From Oscillospiraceae bacterium (GTDB lineage Bacteria; Bacillota; Clostridia; Oscillospirales; Acutalibacteraceae): a DNA stretch of 64,000 nucleotides. The position numbers and the translations under genes are program-made. Shown here piece by piece: positions 1-8,476 of the stretch. The notes under the pieces were generated by a model. That model had not been told where the DNA came from. It did not search any database and was given only the letters and a program-made list of their open reading frames with translations. The stretch spans positions 62,001-126,000 of the forward strand of contig SVOT01000004.1 in the NCBI GenBank assembly GCA_015066225.1, in the 5' to 3' direction. Position 1 is the stretch's first letter. Every line of letters begins with the position of its first letter.

Positions 1-1379
1 TCGCTGGGATAATATTTTCTTGAAAGCTCAATAAACTTTCTCGGGAATTTTGTTTTTTGTGAAGAAATAACCGTTGGTTCATCCAACAAAAGTCCTCTGC
101 CAACCTGAAATGCCGTTTCTTCCTTATCGATTTTACCGATACAATATAATTCATCTCTTGTAATGAATTTAAAGTTTTTAATTATACGGTTAAACTCAAG
201 ATAATCGGCCGTTCTGTTAAACGCAAGTGGCAGAATTGCTGCCGAGCAGAACAGCATAAGACCGTTCCCCATAGGCGAAACGGAGCTTACCGCAAAAGCC
301 ACAAGCTGAACTATTGCCGCCAAAACGCCTATAAGTGCACCCGTATTTCTGCCAAAACGCAAGCCCTTAAATGAACGCAAGCCGTCTAGCAACGCCCCTG
401 CATTGGCACAAATTGCAATAAGAACAGAAATTATAGAAACGATAATCACAACGCCCGATGTCTGTGTCAATTCCTTTCCGACAAGCGCCGCAACAAGCAG
501 AACGCCAAAGCAAATATAGCTGATAACGGCGCTGATTGTTGCATTTTTTCTGTTTTTCTTCAGGTAATAATTAACCTTCAAATCGTCATCGGTGCTTCTG
601 TATTCATCGGTACCGAATTTTTGCGATGAATCATCGCTGTTAACGGTAACCTCTTCATTGGAGATAGTAAAGCTCTCTGCTTTCTCTCTCCTCTTTTTTA
701 TAAGCTCCTCTTCAACCTCTTCTTCATCAACAATCTGAACCTCTTCCTCAGTGTTGAAGCCCTCAAATGAAAGCTGCACATCCTCCTCTTCCTCAGGAAG
801 CTCAACGTCGTGAGCATCGCCGTCGGTAACGGCAAGTGAGCGAAGAGCCGAGGTTCTTGTTTTAGTTTTATCTTTTTCGTTGTTCACGCTGACCTCACGT
901 GTTTTATCATCAGCGCCAACAACAATTGTTTTGTCTGAGGCAAGAGCCTCTTCTCTGTATTTTTCGGTTGAAATTATTTTCGGAACAGGCCCGAATTCGC
1001 CTGTTGCGATTTTGTCGCTTTTTCTTCTGACAAAACCGCTTCTTTCGTATTTTTGCTCCTCCTCCGGCACAAATTCGTGCTCGGCGGTTTTTTCAATGTT
1101 TCTGATGGGCTTGTTGAAAAATCTGTCTCTGTATTTATTGCTGACAAACGACCCGTAAATCTGGGGCTCGGCAACGCTTTCTGAACGCTCCACCTTTTCG
1201 GTGATAATACGGTGCTCGATATTTTCATTTCTGATGGGTCTCGGATCTATTGCTTCAGCTTTTTTTACAGGCTCCTCTTCCTGCTGAGGCACATCCTTTT
1301 GAAGCATACCGCTATCCTGTAAAAGCGCATCAATTTCTTCCAAAGACCATTTTCTCGGAGTTTTGCGTTCATCTGCCAT
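1..1379 (-). CDS. Membrane protein with long acidic N-terminal region (3' end outside window)
   Basis: An open frame starts with ATG at 1379 (MADERKTPRKWSLEE) and runs without a stop to base 1, giving about 459 residues so far. Residues 1 to about 265 are hydrophilic and rich in Glu, Lys and Arg, so probably cytoplasmic and disordered. Four hydrophobic stretches follow at roughly 270-290, 300-322, 337-357 and 362-380, then another hydrophilic segment before the window edge. I see no catalytic motif and do not recognise the family. It lies 35 bases downstream of rlmB on the same strand, so it may be co-transcribed with it. The coding call rests on an uninterrupted frame with typical codon use; function is unknown. 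Confidence 0.75.
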   Translation of the reverse strand, partial: MADERKTPRKWSLEEIDALLQDSGMLQKDVPQQEEEPVKKAEAIDPRPIRNENIEHRIITEKVERSESVAEPQIYGSFVSNKYRDRFFNKPIRNIEKTAEHEFVPEEEQKYERSGFVRRKSDKIATGEFGPVPKIISTEKYREEALASDKTIVVGADDKTREVSVNNEKDKTKTRTSALRSLAVTDGDAHDVELPEEEEDVQLSFEGFNTEEEVQIVDEEEVEEELIKKRREKAESFTISNEEVTVNSDDSSQKFGTDEYRSTDDDLKVNYYLKKNRKNATISAVISYICFGVLLVAALVGKELTQTSGVVIIVSIISVLIAICANAGALLDGLRSFKGLRFGRNTGALIGVLAAIVQLVAFAVSSVSPMGNGLMLFCSAAILPLAFNRTADYLEFNRIIKNFKFITRDELYCIGKIDKEETAFQVGRGLLLDEPTVISSQKTKFPRKFIELSRKYYPS

Positions 1380-1414
1380 TTTTCTCTACCCTCATAAAAT
1401 CAACTTTGCTGAGA

Positions 1415-2239
1415 TTACATATCTCTTTGTCTGGATATTTCATACATAAGAATACCTGCGGCAACCGATGCGTTAAGGGAGTTTATCCTGCCCTTCATAG
1501 GCATAGATAAAACCACGTCGCATTTTTCCTTAACAAGCCTGCCCACACCGTTACCCTCGGAGCCGATAACAAGTGCAACGGCACCCTTAAGGTTGGCTGA
1601 ATAAAAGGCTTCGCCATCCATATCCGCACAATAGACCCAGACGCCTTTTTCCTTGAGCTCATCAATAGTCTGGGGAATGTTGGTTACCCTTGCAACGTGC
1701 ATAAACTCAACCGCACCCGCAGAGGTTTTTGCAACGGCAAAGCTCAGCGGTGCACTACGTCTTTTCGGAACAATAACACCGTGAGCACCTGCGGCTTCTG
1801 CAGTTCTTATGATTGCACCAAGGTTGTGGGGGTCTTCAATCTCGTCACATATAATTATGAACGGTGATTCGCCCCTTTCCTCTGCAAGAGCAAATATATC
1901 GTCAACGGTTGAATAAGCTTTAACGGCACCAACTGCAATAATACCCTGATGGTTGCCGTGACCGCACATAAAATCAAGCTTTTTGCGGTCAACCTCTTTA
2001 ACGGGGATATCTGCTTTTTTTGCATCGGCAAGAATTTTGGGTATTGAGCCCGTTCTCTCACCCCTCGCAACAAGAACGCTGTCAAGGGGACGCTCCGCCT
2101 TGATTGCCTCGCTGACGGAGTTTCTGCCGAAGATTATGTCTTTATCAGGCTGATTGTCATTATCTTTTCTGAAATCATCCCTGTTGTCAAAATCTCTTTT
2201 ATTTTTCTTGAAATTGTCTTCTCGTCTATCTTTATACAT
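1415..2239 (-). CDS. rlmB: TrmH/SpoU-family 23S rRNA 2'-O-ribose methyltransferase (RlmB-like)
   Basis: The 274-residue protein carries the three SpoU/SPOUT motifs: NLGAIIRTAEAAGAHG near residue 150, LVIGSEGNGV near 220 and SLNASVAAGIL near the C terminus. This fold methylates a ribose 2'-OH in RNA using S-adenosylmethionine; RlmB acts on G2251 of 23S rRNA. The N-terminal substrate domain begins at IIFGRNSV (about residue 35). It is preceded by a highly charged Lys/Asp/Arg tail, which is common in Firmicutes homologues. The ATG at 2239 has an AAGGA ribosome site. Exact rRNA specificity is inferred from family architecture; a TrmH-like tRNA enzyme remains possible. Confidence 0.9.
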   Translation of the reverse strand: MYKDRREDNFKKNKRDFDNRDDFRKDNDNQPDKDIIFGRNSVSEAIKAERPLDSVLVARGERTGSIPKILADAKKADIPVKEVDRKKLDFMCGHGNHQGIIAVGAVKAYSTVDDIFALAEERGESPFIIICDEIEDPHNLGAIIRTAEAAGAHGVIVPKRRSAPLSFAVAKTSAGAVEFMHVARVTNIPQTIDELKEKGVWVYCADMDGEAFYSANLKGAVALVIGSEGNGVGRLVKEKCDVVLSMPMKGRINSLNASVAAGILMYEISRQRDM

Positions 2240-2315
2240 AAAAAATCCTTGTTAACTCGGACGCATAGCGTCCATTAATTGCGAAAGTCGAATTCCGAAT
2301 TTGGCATCAAAAAGC

Positions 2316-3602
2316 TTATACTGTAGGCACAATTTTTTCCTTTCCGCCCATATAAGGTCTCAATGCCTCGGGAATGTTAACGCTGCCGTCTGCGTTAAGG
2401 TTGTTTTCAAGGAATGCAATAAGCATTCTGGGGGGTGCAACAACTGTGTTGTTGAGTGTATGGGGGAAATATTTTTTATCTTTTCCGCCTGCACGGATTT
2501 TAAGTCTTCTTGCCTGTGCATCTGAAAGGTTTGAGCAGGAGCCGACCTCGAAATATTTCTGCTGACGGGGACTCCAAGCCTCAACGTCAATAGATTTCAC
2601 CTTGAGGTCTGCAAGGTCACCCGAGCAGCACTCAAGAGTTCTTACCGGGATATCGAGAGTTCTGAAAAGGTCAACGGTGTTCTTCCAGAGCTGGTCAAAC
2701 CAATAGGGGCTGTCCTCAGGCTTGCAGACAACAATCATTTCCTGCTTTTCGAACTGGTGGATACGATAAACGCCGCGTTCCTCAATGCCGTGGGCACCCT
2801 TTTCTTTACGGAAACAGGGTGAATAGCTTGTAAGCGTCTGGGGAAGCTTTTCCTCGGGGATGATTGTGTCAATAAATTTACCAATCATTGAGTGCTCGCT
2901 TGTACCGATAAGATAAAGATCCTCACCCTCGATTTTGTACATCATTGCATCCATTTCAGCAAAGCTCATAACACCTGTTACAACGTTGCTTCTGATCATA
3001 AACGGGGGGATGTAATAGGTAAAGCCTCTGTCAATCATAAAATCCCTTGCATAAGAGATAACTGCAGAATGAAGTCTTGCAATATCACCGCAAAGGTAAT
3101 AGAAGCCGTTACCTGCAACACGACCGGCACTGTCAAGGTCAATGCCCTCAAAGCTCTCCATAATTTCTCTGTGATAAGGAATCTCAAAATCGGGAACAAC
3201 AGGCTCGCCGAAGCGCTCAACCTCAACGTTTTCGCTGTCATCCTTACCAATCGGAACAGAGGGGTCAATGATATTGGGGATATTCATCATAATATCATTA
3301 ACTTTCTTTGAAAGCTCTTCTTCGGCTTTTTCAAGCTCTGCAAGGCGGGCAGCATCCTCGGAAACCTTTTTCTTCATTTCCTCTGCCTCGTCTCTTTTGC
3401 CCTGTGCCATAAGAGCGCCTATCATTTTGCTGTTTTTGTTTCTTGAAGCACGGAGATTGTCTGCCTCGCCCTTGACCCTTCTGCTTTCGGCGTCAAGCTC
3501 AATAACCTCATCAACAAGACCAACTTTTTTATCCTGAAATTTGTTTTTAATGTTCTGTTTTACAATTTCGGGGTTTTCTCTCAAAAATTTAATATCAATC
3601 AT
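2316..3602 (-). CDS. serS: Seryl-tRNA synthetase
   Basis: A full-length class II synthetase of 428 residues that charges tRNA-Ser. The N-terminal 110 residues form the tRNA-binding helical arm: Lys/Glu-rich, with heptad-like spacing through about residues 30-100. The catalytic core shows motif 2 (CFRKEKGAHGIEERG) and motif 3-like GSCSNLSDAQARRLKIR, followed by HTLNNT and the C-terminal active-site strand. The start at 3602 has a strong AAGGAG site. parB stops 12 bases upstream, so serS is probably the distal gene of a parA-parB-serS transcript. Confidence 0.97.
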   Translation of the reverse strand: MIDIKFLRENPEIVKQNIKNKFQDKKVGLVDEVIELDAESRRVKGEADNLRASRNKNSKMIGALMAQGKRDEAEEMKKKVSEDAARLAELEKAEEELSKKVNDIMMNIPNIIDPSVPIGKDDSENVEVERFGEPVVPDFEIPYHREIMESFEGIDLDSAGRVAGNGFYYLCGDIARLHSAVISYARDFMIDRGFTYYIPPFMIRSNVVTGVMSFAEMDAMMYKIEGEDLYLIGTSEHSMIGKFIDTIIPEEKLPQTLTSYSPCFRKEKGAHGIEERGVYRIHQFEKQEMIVVCKPEDSPYWFDQLWKNTVDLFRTLDIPVRTLECCSGDLADLKVKSIDVEAWSPRQQKYFEVGSCSNLSDAQARRLKIRAGGKDKKYFPHTLNNTVVAPPRMLIAFLENNLNADGSVNIPEALRPYMGGKEKIVPTV

Positions 3603-3614
3603 TTTAACTTCTCC

Positions 3615-4475
3615 TTATTCGTTATCAAATATCTTCAAAAGCTTTTTAAGGTCCGCATCATCGAAAAATTCAATTTCAAGAGCACCTTTTTTTGAGGATT
3701 TTGTAATTTTAACCTTTCTTCCGAGCACCTCGGAAAGTGCAAGCTCAGCCTCGTCGTAATAGGGATTTCTCTTGCCTGTCTTTTTAGCTGGAGCTTTTTC
3801 ACGCAACATCGACCTGACAAGACTCTCCGTCTGCCTTACGGAAAGGCTTTTTGACACGATAACCTCGGCAACGTTCTTTTGGCCTTCATCATCTGGGAGT
3901 TGAAGAAGTGCTTTTGCGTGGCCTGTGGAAATATCGCCTTTTATAAGCAAATCACATATTTCTTCCGGCAAGGTTAACAAGCGCATCATATTTGCCACAA
4001 CAGGTCTTGTTTTGCCGACTATTTCGGCAACCTCCTCCTGAGTGTAGCCGTATTTTTCTTTAAGCTCCTTATAACCGTTTGCCTCTTCAATGGGGTTAAG
4101 GTTTTCTCGCTGAAGATTTTCAACAAGAGCAATCTCTGCCACCTGCGAATCCGTCAGATTTCGTATGATAACGGGAACCTCTGAAAGCCCCGCTTCCCTT
4201 GAAGCTCGCCAACGTCTTTCGCCCGCAACAAGCTGATAGCCGCCGTCGGGCATGGGCCTTACAAGAAGAGGCTGAATTATGCCGTGTTTGCGGATGCTTT
4301 CTGCAAGCTCTGAAATTGCCTCAGCATCAAAATGCTTCCTCGGTTGGTCACGGTTTGGCTCTATATCTATAAGCTTGACCTTTACGGGACTTATATCGTT
4401 TGCTATCTCCTCAACGGAGTTTTCTGTAAAAATAGCACCTATGCCTTTTCCGAGACCCGTTTTTTTAGTCGCCAT
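3615..4475 (-). CDS. parB: Chromosome partitioning protein ParB/Spo0J
   Basis: The 286-residue protein has the conserved N-terminal GLGKGIGAIF segment that contacts ParA. The ParB/Srx nuclease-like domain includes the box II motif AGERRWRASREAGL, used for CTP binding and hydrolysis. A helix-turn-helix follows around residues 125-180. It binds parS sites and spreads as a CTP-dependent clamp to organise the origin region. It lies 5 bases downstream of parA with an AGAGGTG ribosome site, the usual soj-spo0J pairing. No classical parS palindrome was found in this window by eye. Confidence 0.95.
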   Translation of the reverse strand: MATKKTGLGKGIGAIFTENSVEEIANDISPVKVKLIDIEPNRDQPRKHFDAEAISELAESIRKHGIIQPLLVRPMPDGGYQLVAGERRWRASREAGLSEVPVIIRNLTDSQVAEIALVENLQRENLNPIEEANGYKELKEKYGYTQEEVAEIVGKTRPVVANMMRLLTLPEEICDLLIKGDISTGHAKALLQLPDDEGQKNVAEVIVSKSLSVRQTESLVRSMLREKAPAKKTGKRNPYYDEAELALSEVLGRKVKITKSSKKGALEIEFFDDADLKKLLKIFDNE

Positions 4476-4480
4476 TTATT

Positions 4481-5248
4481 TCACCTCTGTTGTAATTTCA
4501 AAAATTCCTCGGCAAGAGCGTTATAGCTCTCCGCCCCGCGGGATGCCCTGTCGTAATAGAGAACGGGCTCGCCGAAGGATGGTGCCTCTGATAACCTTAC
4601 GTTCCTGGGGATAACGGTTGCGTAAACCTTCTTGGGGAAGAAGTTTTTGACCTCTGCTACAACCTGCTGAGTAAGGTTTAATCTGCCGTCGAACATTGTA
4701 AGGAGCACCCCCTCAAGCTCGATGAAGGGATTATATAAACGCTTGATTGTTCTCACGGTTGCCATAAGCTGTGAAAGACCCTCAAGTGCGTAATATTCAC
4801 ATTGAATGGGAACTATGAAGCTGTCTGACGCCGTAAGAGCGTTGAGAGTTATGAGACCGAGCGATGGCGGGCAATCAAAGAAAATAAAATCGTAATTCTC
4901 CTGCACGGGAGCTAACGCGTTTTTAAGAACGGACTCCCTTTTTTCCATAGCCGCAAGCTCAATCTCCGCACCGGCAAGGTTTATATTTGACGGGATTATA
5001 TCCACACCCTGAAACTTTGTTTTTATTATTGCTGAAAAAGCAGGCATAGTGCCTGTGAGAATTTCATAAGATGTAGCGGTGAGCCCTTTTCTTGAAATGC
5101 CGTAGCCACTTGTGGTGTTGCCCTGTGGGTCAATGTCAACAAGCAATATTCGTTTGCCCATTGCGCCAAGAGCCGCCGCAAGATTTACGGCACTTGTGGT
5201 TTTGCCCACGCCGCCTTTCTGATTAACTACCGAAATTATTTTTGCCAT
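4481..5248 (-). CDS. parA: Chromosome partitioning ATPase ParA/Soj
   Basis: The 255-residue protein opens with the deviant Walker A motif KGGVGKTT (residues about 11-18) that defines ParA/MinD ATPases. Switch residues follow at VDIDPQGN, and Walker B at FIFFDCPPSLG. The ATP-bound dimer binds DNA nonspecifically; ParB stimulates hydrolysis to drive origin segregation. Its place directly upstream of parB supports a chromosomal Soj role and suggests the window lies near the replication origin, although no dnaA, rnpA or rsmG is present here to confirm that. Confidence 0.95.
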   Translation of the reverse strand: MAKIISVVNQKGGVGKTTSAVNLAAALGAMGKRILLVDIDPQGNTTSGYGISRKGLTATSYEILTGTMPAFSAIIKTKFQGVDIIPSNINLAGAEIELAAMEKRESVLKNALAPVQENYDFIFFDCPPSLGLITLNALTASDSFIVPIQCEYYALEGLSQLMATVRTIKRLYNPFIELEGVLLTMFDGRLNLTQQVVAEVKNFFPKKVYATVIPRNVRLSEAPSFGEPVLYYDRASRGAESYNALAEEFLKLQQR

Positions 5249-5371
5249 TGTCTGTTCCTCTCAAAACCATTACATAGTCGCCCTATTTTATAATTATTTA
5301 GAGTATATCATATATAGAAAAAAAATGGAATAGTCGGAAAGGAAAAATATCAATTTTTTTCATAAAAATAA

Positions 5372-5402
5372 AAATGCCCTTGTCTGTAAAACAAAGGCAT
5401 TT
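5372..5402 (-). terminator. Intrinsic terminator, best oriented for the minus strand
   Basis: The arms AAATGCC (5372-5378) and GGCATTT (5396-5402) pair, extended by TTGT/ACAA with one mismatch between. On the minus strand the hairpin is followed by a T-rich run; the plus-strand tail is poor. It is the first good minus-strand terminator downstream of the lyase gene that ends at 6019. Confidence 0.6.
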
Positions 5403-5552
5403 CGTTTATTGCGTCCTTTACTGCACCCAACATATTTCAGTATAGCAGAACAGACACCTTTTGTCAATATTTTAACAAAATATATTGTTATTTTTCACTA
5501 ATTTCTGCTATTTACATAAAGTGTATTGGTTAACTTTGTACAACATTCCGTG

Positions 5553-5581
5553 TTGAAAAAGTATTTTTTTCGTGTTATTAT
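5553..5581 (+). promoter_or_regulatory. SigA-type promoter for the noncoding RNA
   Basis: TTGAAA at 5553-5558 and TATTAT at 5576-5581 are separated by exactly 17 bases. Predicted transcription start is about 5588. No protein gene lies downstream on this strand before the terminator at 5956-6010. Confidence 0.7.
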
Positions 5582-5587
5582 AAAGAC

Positions 5588-6010
5588 GAAGAAAGGGTGA
5601 GTCCAATGTACAGATAACTTCAAATCCAAAAGAAAGGATTGAGTCCGATGTGCAGATAAGCTACTCAATCAAAACCGATTGAGTTCCATTCTTCCCCCGC
5701 TCAAAAACTAAAAATGCTTGACATTGGTAAAGAGCTCTCCTGCTTCAAATATGAAGCTTGACGATAAACCGGAGCAAAGTAAAGTTCAAGAGCACAATTT
5801 AAGCCTTTTGAAGCAAAGCCGAAACAAAAGTGTTTCTCACTTACGGGAGTTTATATAGATACGACAAAATCATCTCGGCAACAATTCAACGGGTTTAAAA
5901 ATTCAAAGAAATGTGAGGTAACCAAAGATGTTAGATACTAAAATTGAATCCAGATAACCCTTGACTGTGGGCATCGAGAGATGGGCAGTCAAGGGTTATT
6001 TTCATTTTAT
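5588..6010 (+). ncRNA. Candidate structured noncoding RNA, about 415 nt, family not identified
   Basis: A promoter at 5553-5581 and a strong terminator at 5956-6010 bracket a stretch with no plausible long reading frame. A motif is repeated near the 5' end: GAAAGG, then GAGTCC, then ATGTRCAGATAA, at 5591-5618 and 5632-5660. A shorter third copy (GAATCC followed by AGATAAC) sits at 5946-5958 and runs into the terminator stem. Visible hairpins are GCTTCA-AATA-TGAAGC (5741-5756) and GAAACA-AAAG-TGTTTC (5821-5836). The ACTCAATC segment (5663-5670) can pair with GATTGAGT copies on either side, so two folds compete. A 9-codon frame with a weak ribosome site begins at 5928. I saw no tmRNA, RNase P, SRP or 6S hallmark; raiA-type RNA should be tested by covariance search. 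Confidence 0.6.
5956..6010 (+). terminator. Strong intrinsic terminator ending the noncoding RNA
   Basis: A perfect 12-bp stem pairs AACCCTTGACTG (5956-5967) with CAGTCAAGGGTT (5986-5997). An inner CATC-GAGA-GATG hairpin closes on a GNRA-type loop. A T-rich tail follows on the plus strand only, which sets the direction. Confidence 0.85.
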
Positions 6011-6018
6011 ATCTTAAT

Positions 6019-7467
6019 TTATTGGTCCTCGCCGAAATCAGCAATATATGCTTCAACAAGCTTTTCGGGCCAATCTGAAACCGCTTCGAGCTTACCTGTG
6101 AAGAAACGAAGGGTTTTGGGCTCATGAACAAATTTCAAACCGCCGATAAGGTGTCTGTGGTCATACAGCCACTTAACTCTATCAATTACATATTCAGTCT
6201 GTGAAAGGGTGAAAACACGTCTCGGGAAAGCAAGACGAACCATTTCAACAGATGCAATATGCTCTGTGCCGTCGGGGTTTCTTTCTTCGGAAAGTGTACC
6301 CCTTTCCATACCGCGAATACCGCCACAAAGGTAGAGTGCGGCAACAAGTGAGCCTGCGGGGTACTGCTCTGCAGGAATGTGGTCAACAACCTGTCTTGCA
6401 TCAATATGTGCACCAAGTCCGCCACCCGGCGTTACCATGGGAACACCTAGCTTATCAAGCTCTGTAACACAGTGATTAATGAACTGTGGTCCCTGTGAAA
6501 TGATATCCATATCCATTGTTTCTTCAAAGCCGATAATAAGTGCCTCCATCTCTTTAACGGACATACCGCCGTATGTAAGGAAGCCCTCAAACATCGTTAT
6601 GTAGTCTTCCATTGCGTGGAACATCTCTTCATCGCGAACCATAATTCCGCCACCACGGCCAAAACCGAATTTGCGGGCTGAGAAATACACAATATCGAAA
6701 AGGTCGGCAATCATTCTTGTGATTTCACGGATGGATTTATCCTGCATCCCGGCTTCTCTTGTTTTTATGAAGTAGAGGTTATCCTGTAAAAGAGAAGCGT
6801 CAAGAACTGTAACAATACCGTGTTGTTTTGCAATATCAGTTGCCTCTTTCATATTTTCGTAAGAAATGGGCTGACCGCCAATAAGGTTTGTACCCGCTTC
6901 AAGGCGCATATATGCAATGTTTTCTGCCCCCTCCTTTTCAATACAAGCCTTAACCTTGTCAAGGTCAATGTTTCCCTTGAAGGGAAGATTACTTTTTACA
7001 ACAAGCCCTTCATCCTTGACAAGCTCTTCAACTCTGCCACCAAGACGTGTAACGTGTGCCTTTGAGGTTGTGAAATGGTAGTTCATAATCACACAACTAC
7101 CGGGCTTTACAAAATGCTGTGCAATAATATGCTCGCAGGCTCTGCCCTGATGAGTGGGGAGAAGATACTTCATACCGAAAATTCCGGTCAGCTTTTCATT
7201 CATTCTGTAAAAGGTTTCGCTGCCTGCATAAGCATCGTCTGCACGAAGCATAGCGGATTGCATATTGTCACTCATAGCGTTAACGCCGGAATCCGTGAGC
7301 ATATCCATAAAGATATCGCCGTTGTGAAGCATAAATGTGTTGAAGCCCGCTTCTCTGAGCTTATTCAAACGCTCTCTTGCGGGCAAAAGAGAGAGCTTCT
7401 GAACTATTTTCACCTTGTGCATTTCAACGGGCACAGGCTCACGATTGTAAAATTTGATTTCTGCCAT
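6019..7467 (-). CDS. Tryptophanase / tyrosine phenol-lyase family PLP beta-eliminating lyase
   Basis: The 482-residue fold-type I PLP enzyme matches tyrosine phenol-lyase and tryptophanase along its length. Shared blocks are LTDSGVNAMSD, DDAYAGSETFY, PTHQGRACEH, GGQPIS, the Schiff-base lysine region FSARKFGFGRGGG and GMERGTLSEERN, whose Arg contacts substrate in the family. The family releases indole or phenol plus pyruvate and ammonia. The Arg after the PLP-contacting Asp (DATR in TPL, DSAR in TnaA) is replaced: here the block reads DASLLQDN. The lysine block is also unlike the usual SGKKD. Substrate is therefore uncertain. It is divergent from a LysR gene with a shared operator region, suggesting inducible control. 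Confidence 0.85.
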   Translation of the reverse strand: MAEIKFYNREPVPVEMHKVKIVQKLSLLPARERLNKLREAGFNTFMLHNGDIFMDMLTDSGVNAMSDNMQSAMLRADDAYAGSETFYRMNEKLTGIFGMKYLLPTHQGRACEHIIAQHFVKPGSCVIMNYHFTTSKAHVTRLGGRVEELVKDEGLVVKSNLPFKGNIDLDKVKACIEKEGAENIAYMRLEAGTNLIGGQPISYENMKEATDIAKQHGIVTVLDASLLQDNLYFIKTREAGMQDKSIREITRMIADLFDIVYFSARKFGFGRGGGIMVRDEEMFHAMEDYITMFEGFLTYGGMSVKEMEALIIGFEETMDMDIISQGPQFINHCVTELDKLGVPMVTPGGGLGAHIDARQVVDHIPAEQYPAGSLVAALYLCGGIRGMERGTLSEERNPDGTEHIASVEMVRLAFPRRVFTLSQTEYVIDRVKWLYDHRHLIGGLKFVHEPKTLRFFTGKLEAVSDWPEKLVEAYIADFGEDQ

Positions 7468-7512
7468 TTTAAAAAACCTCCGTGGGTATTGTTTTTCTAT
7501 GAAAGGTAGTAT

Positions 7513-7540
7513 ATAATAAAACCCACGATAAATAAAACAA
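7513..7540 (-). promoter_or_regulatory. Probable promoter of the beta-eliminating lyase gene
   Basis: Read on the minus strand, TTGTTT (7540-7535) and TATTAT (7518-7513) are separated by 16 bases. The LysR-type dyad at 7541-7560 abuts the -35 box, the usual arrangement for LysR activation. Confidence 0.5.
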
Positions 7541-7560
7541 ATAGTTTTAATTATAACTAT
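7541..7560. promoter_or_regulatory. Dyad operator in the LysR-lyase intergenic region
   Basis: A 20-bp inverted repeat has arms ATAGTT and AACTAT around an AT-rich core, fitting the T-N11-A style of LysR-family boxes. A second smaller palindrome, TCGAAAAATTCGA, follows at 7560-7572, towards the LysR start. This would suit both autoregulation and activation of the divergent lyase gene. Confidence 0.5.
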
Positions 7561-7591
7561 CGAAAAATTCGATTATGTTTTCGGAGGAGTT

Positions 7592-8476
7592 ATGGAGATA
7601 AGAAACCTTATTTCATTCGTTCACGTTGCAGAGCTCAACAGCTTCACAAAAGCTGCTGAGGTGTTGGGTTATTCACAATCCACCATCTCTTTTCAGATAA
7701 AACAGCTGGAAACAGAGCTTGACTGTCTTCTTTTTGAAAGAATAAATCACACAATAACCCTCACCCAACGCGGCGAAGAATTGCTTGAATACGCCCAGAA
7801 TATCAGCAGGCTTACAGAAGAATTCAAGCAAAACACAGCCTCAGATAAAACAATAAAAGGCTCTGTTCACGTAGTTTCGCCCGATTCAATCTGCGAAGAA
7901 ATGCTGATGTCCAACTACGGCAAATTTAGCAAGCTTTACCCGCAAATAAACCTGAGATTCACCGCCGCAGACACCCTTGATATGTTTGAAATGCTCGACA
8001 AAAACGAGGCAGACATAATGCTGACCCTTGACAATCACATCCACCGAAACGACTACGTAATCGCAAAAGAAAAACACATTGATATGCATTTTGTAACTAA
8101 TGCAAATTCCCCCTTACTCAAACGCAAAGAGCTTTCAATATTCGATATAATAAACGAACCCTTTTTGCTCACAGAGCGCGGTATGGGTTACCGCAGAGTT
8201 CTTGATAAAGAGCTGGCAAAAAAGTCCATTGAAATTTCTCCCATACTTGAAGTTGGGCGAACCGATATAATTACAAGCCTTCTTGAGAACGGCGAGGGTA
8301 TATCATACCTCCCCGATTTTGTAACGAAGAAAAAGGTCAACGATGGTAAACTGGCATACCTTAACATAACCGATATACAAACCGATATATGGGAACAGCT
8401 CATATACCACAAAAACAAATGGGTGTCAAATTGCCTGAAAGCATTTATTGAATTTGTAACGGAAGTAGAATTTTAA
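7592..8476 (+). CDS. LysR-family transcriptional regulator
   Basis: The 294-residue protein has the LysR N-terminal winged helix-turn-helix: residues about 3-60, with FTKAAEVLGYSQSTISFQIK and LLFERINHTITLTQRGEELL. A periplasmic-binding-like effector domain follows to the C terminus. The ATG at 7592 has a GGAGG site. It is transcribed away from the lyase gene with the dyad at 7541-7560 between them, so the lyase is its likely target and the lyase substrate or a related aromatic compound the likely inducer (inference). It ends in a TAATG overlap with the next gene, so the two are translationally coupled. Confidence 0.92.
   Translation: MEIRNLISFVHVAELNSFTKAAEVLGYSQSTISFQIKQLETELDCLLFERINHTITLTQRGEELLEYAQNISRLTEEFKQNTASDKTIKGSVHVVSPDSICEEMLMSNYGKFSKLYPQINLRFTAADTLDMFEMLDKNEADIMLTLDNHIHRNDYVIAKEKHIDMHFVTNANSPLLKRKELSIFDIINEPFLLTERGMGYRRVLDKELAKKSIEISPILEVGRTDIITSLLENGEGISYLPDFVTKKKVNDGKLAYLNITDIQTDIWEQLIYHKNKWVSNCLKAFIEFVTEVEF

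Noticed and set aside
2249-2295. Small hairpins (GGACGC-ATA-GCGTCC and flanks) between serS and rlmB
   Set aside because: Too short and without a T tract; could be a minor processing hairpin but not enough to call a feature.
4481-5590. parS site or replication origin next to parA
   Set aside because: No TGTTTCACGTGAAACA-like palindrome or cluster of DnaA boxes was seen.
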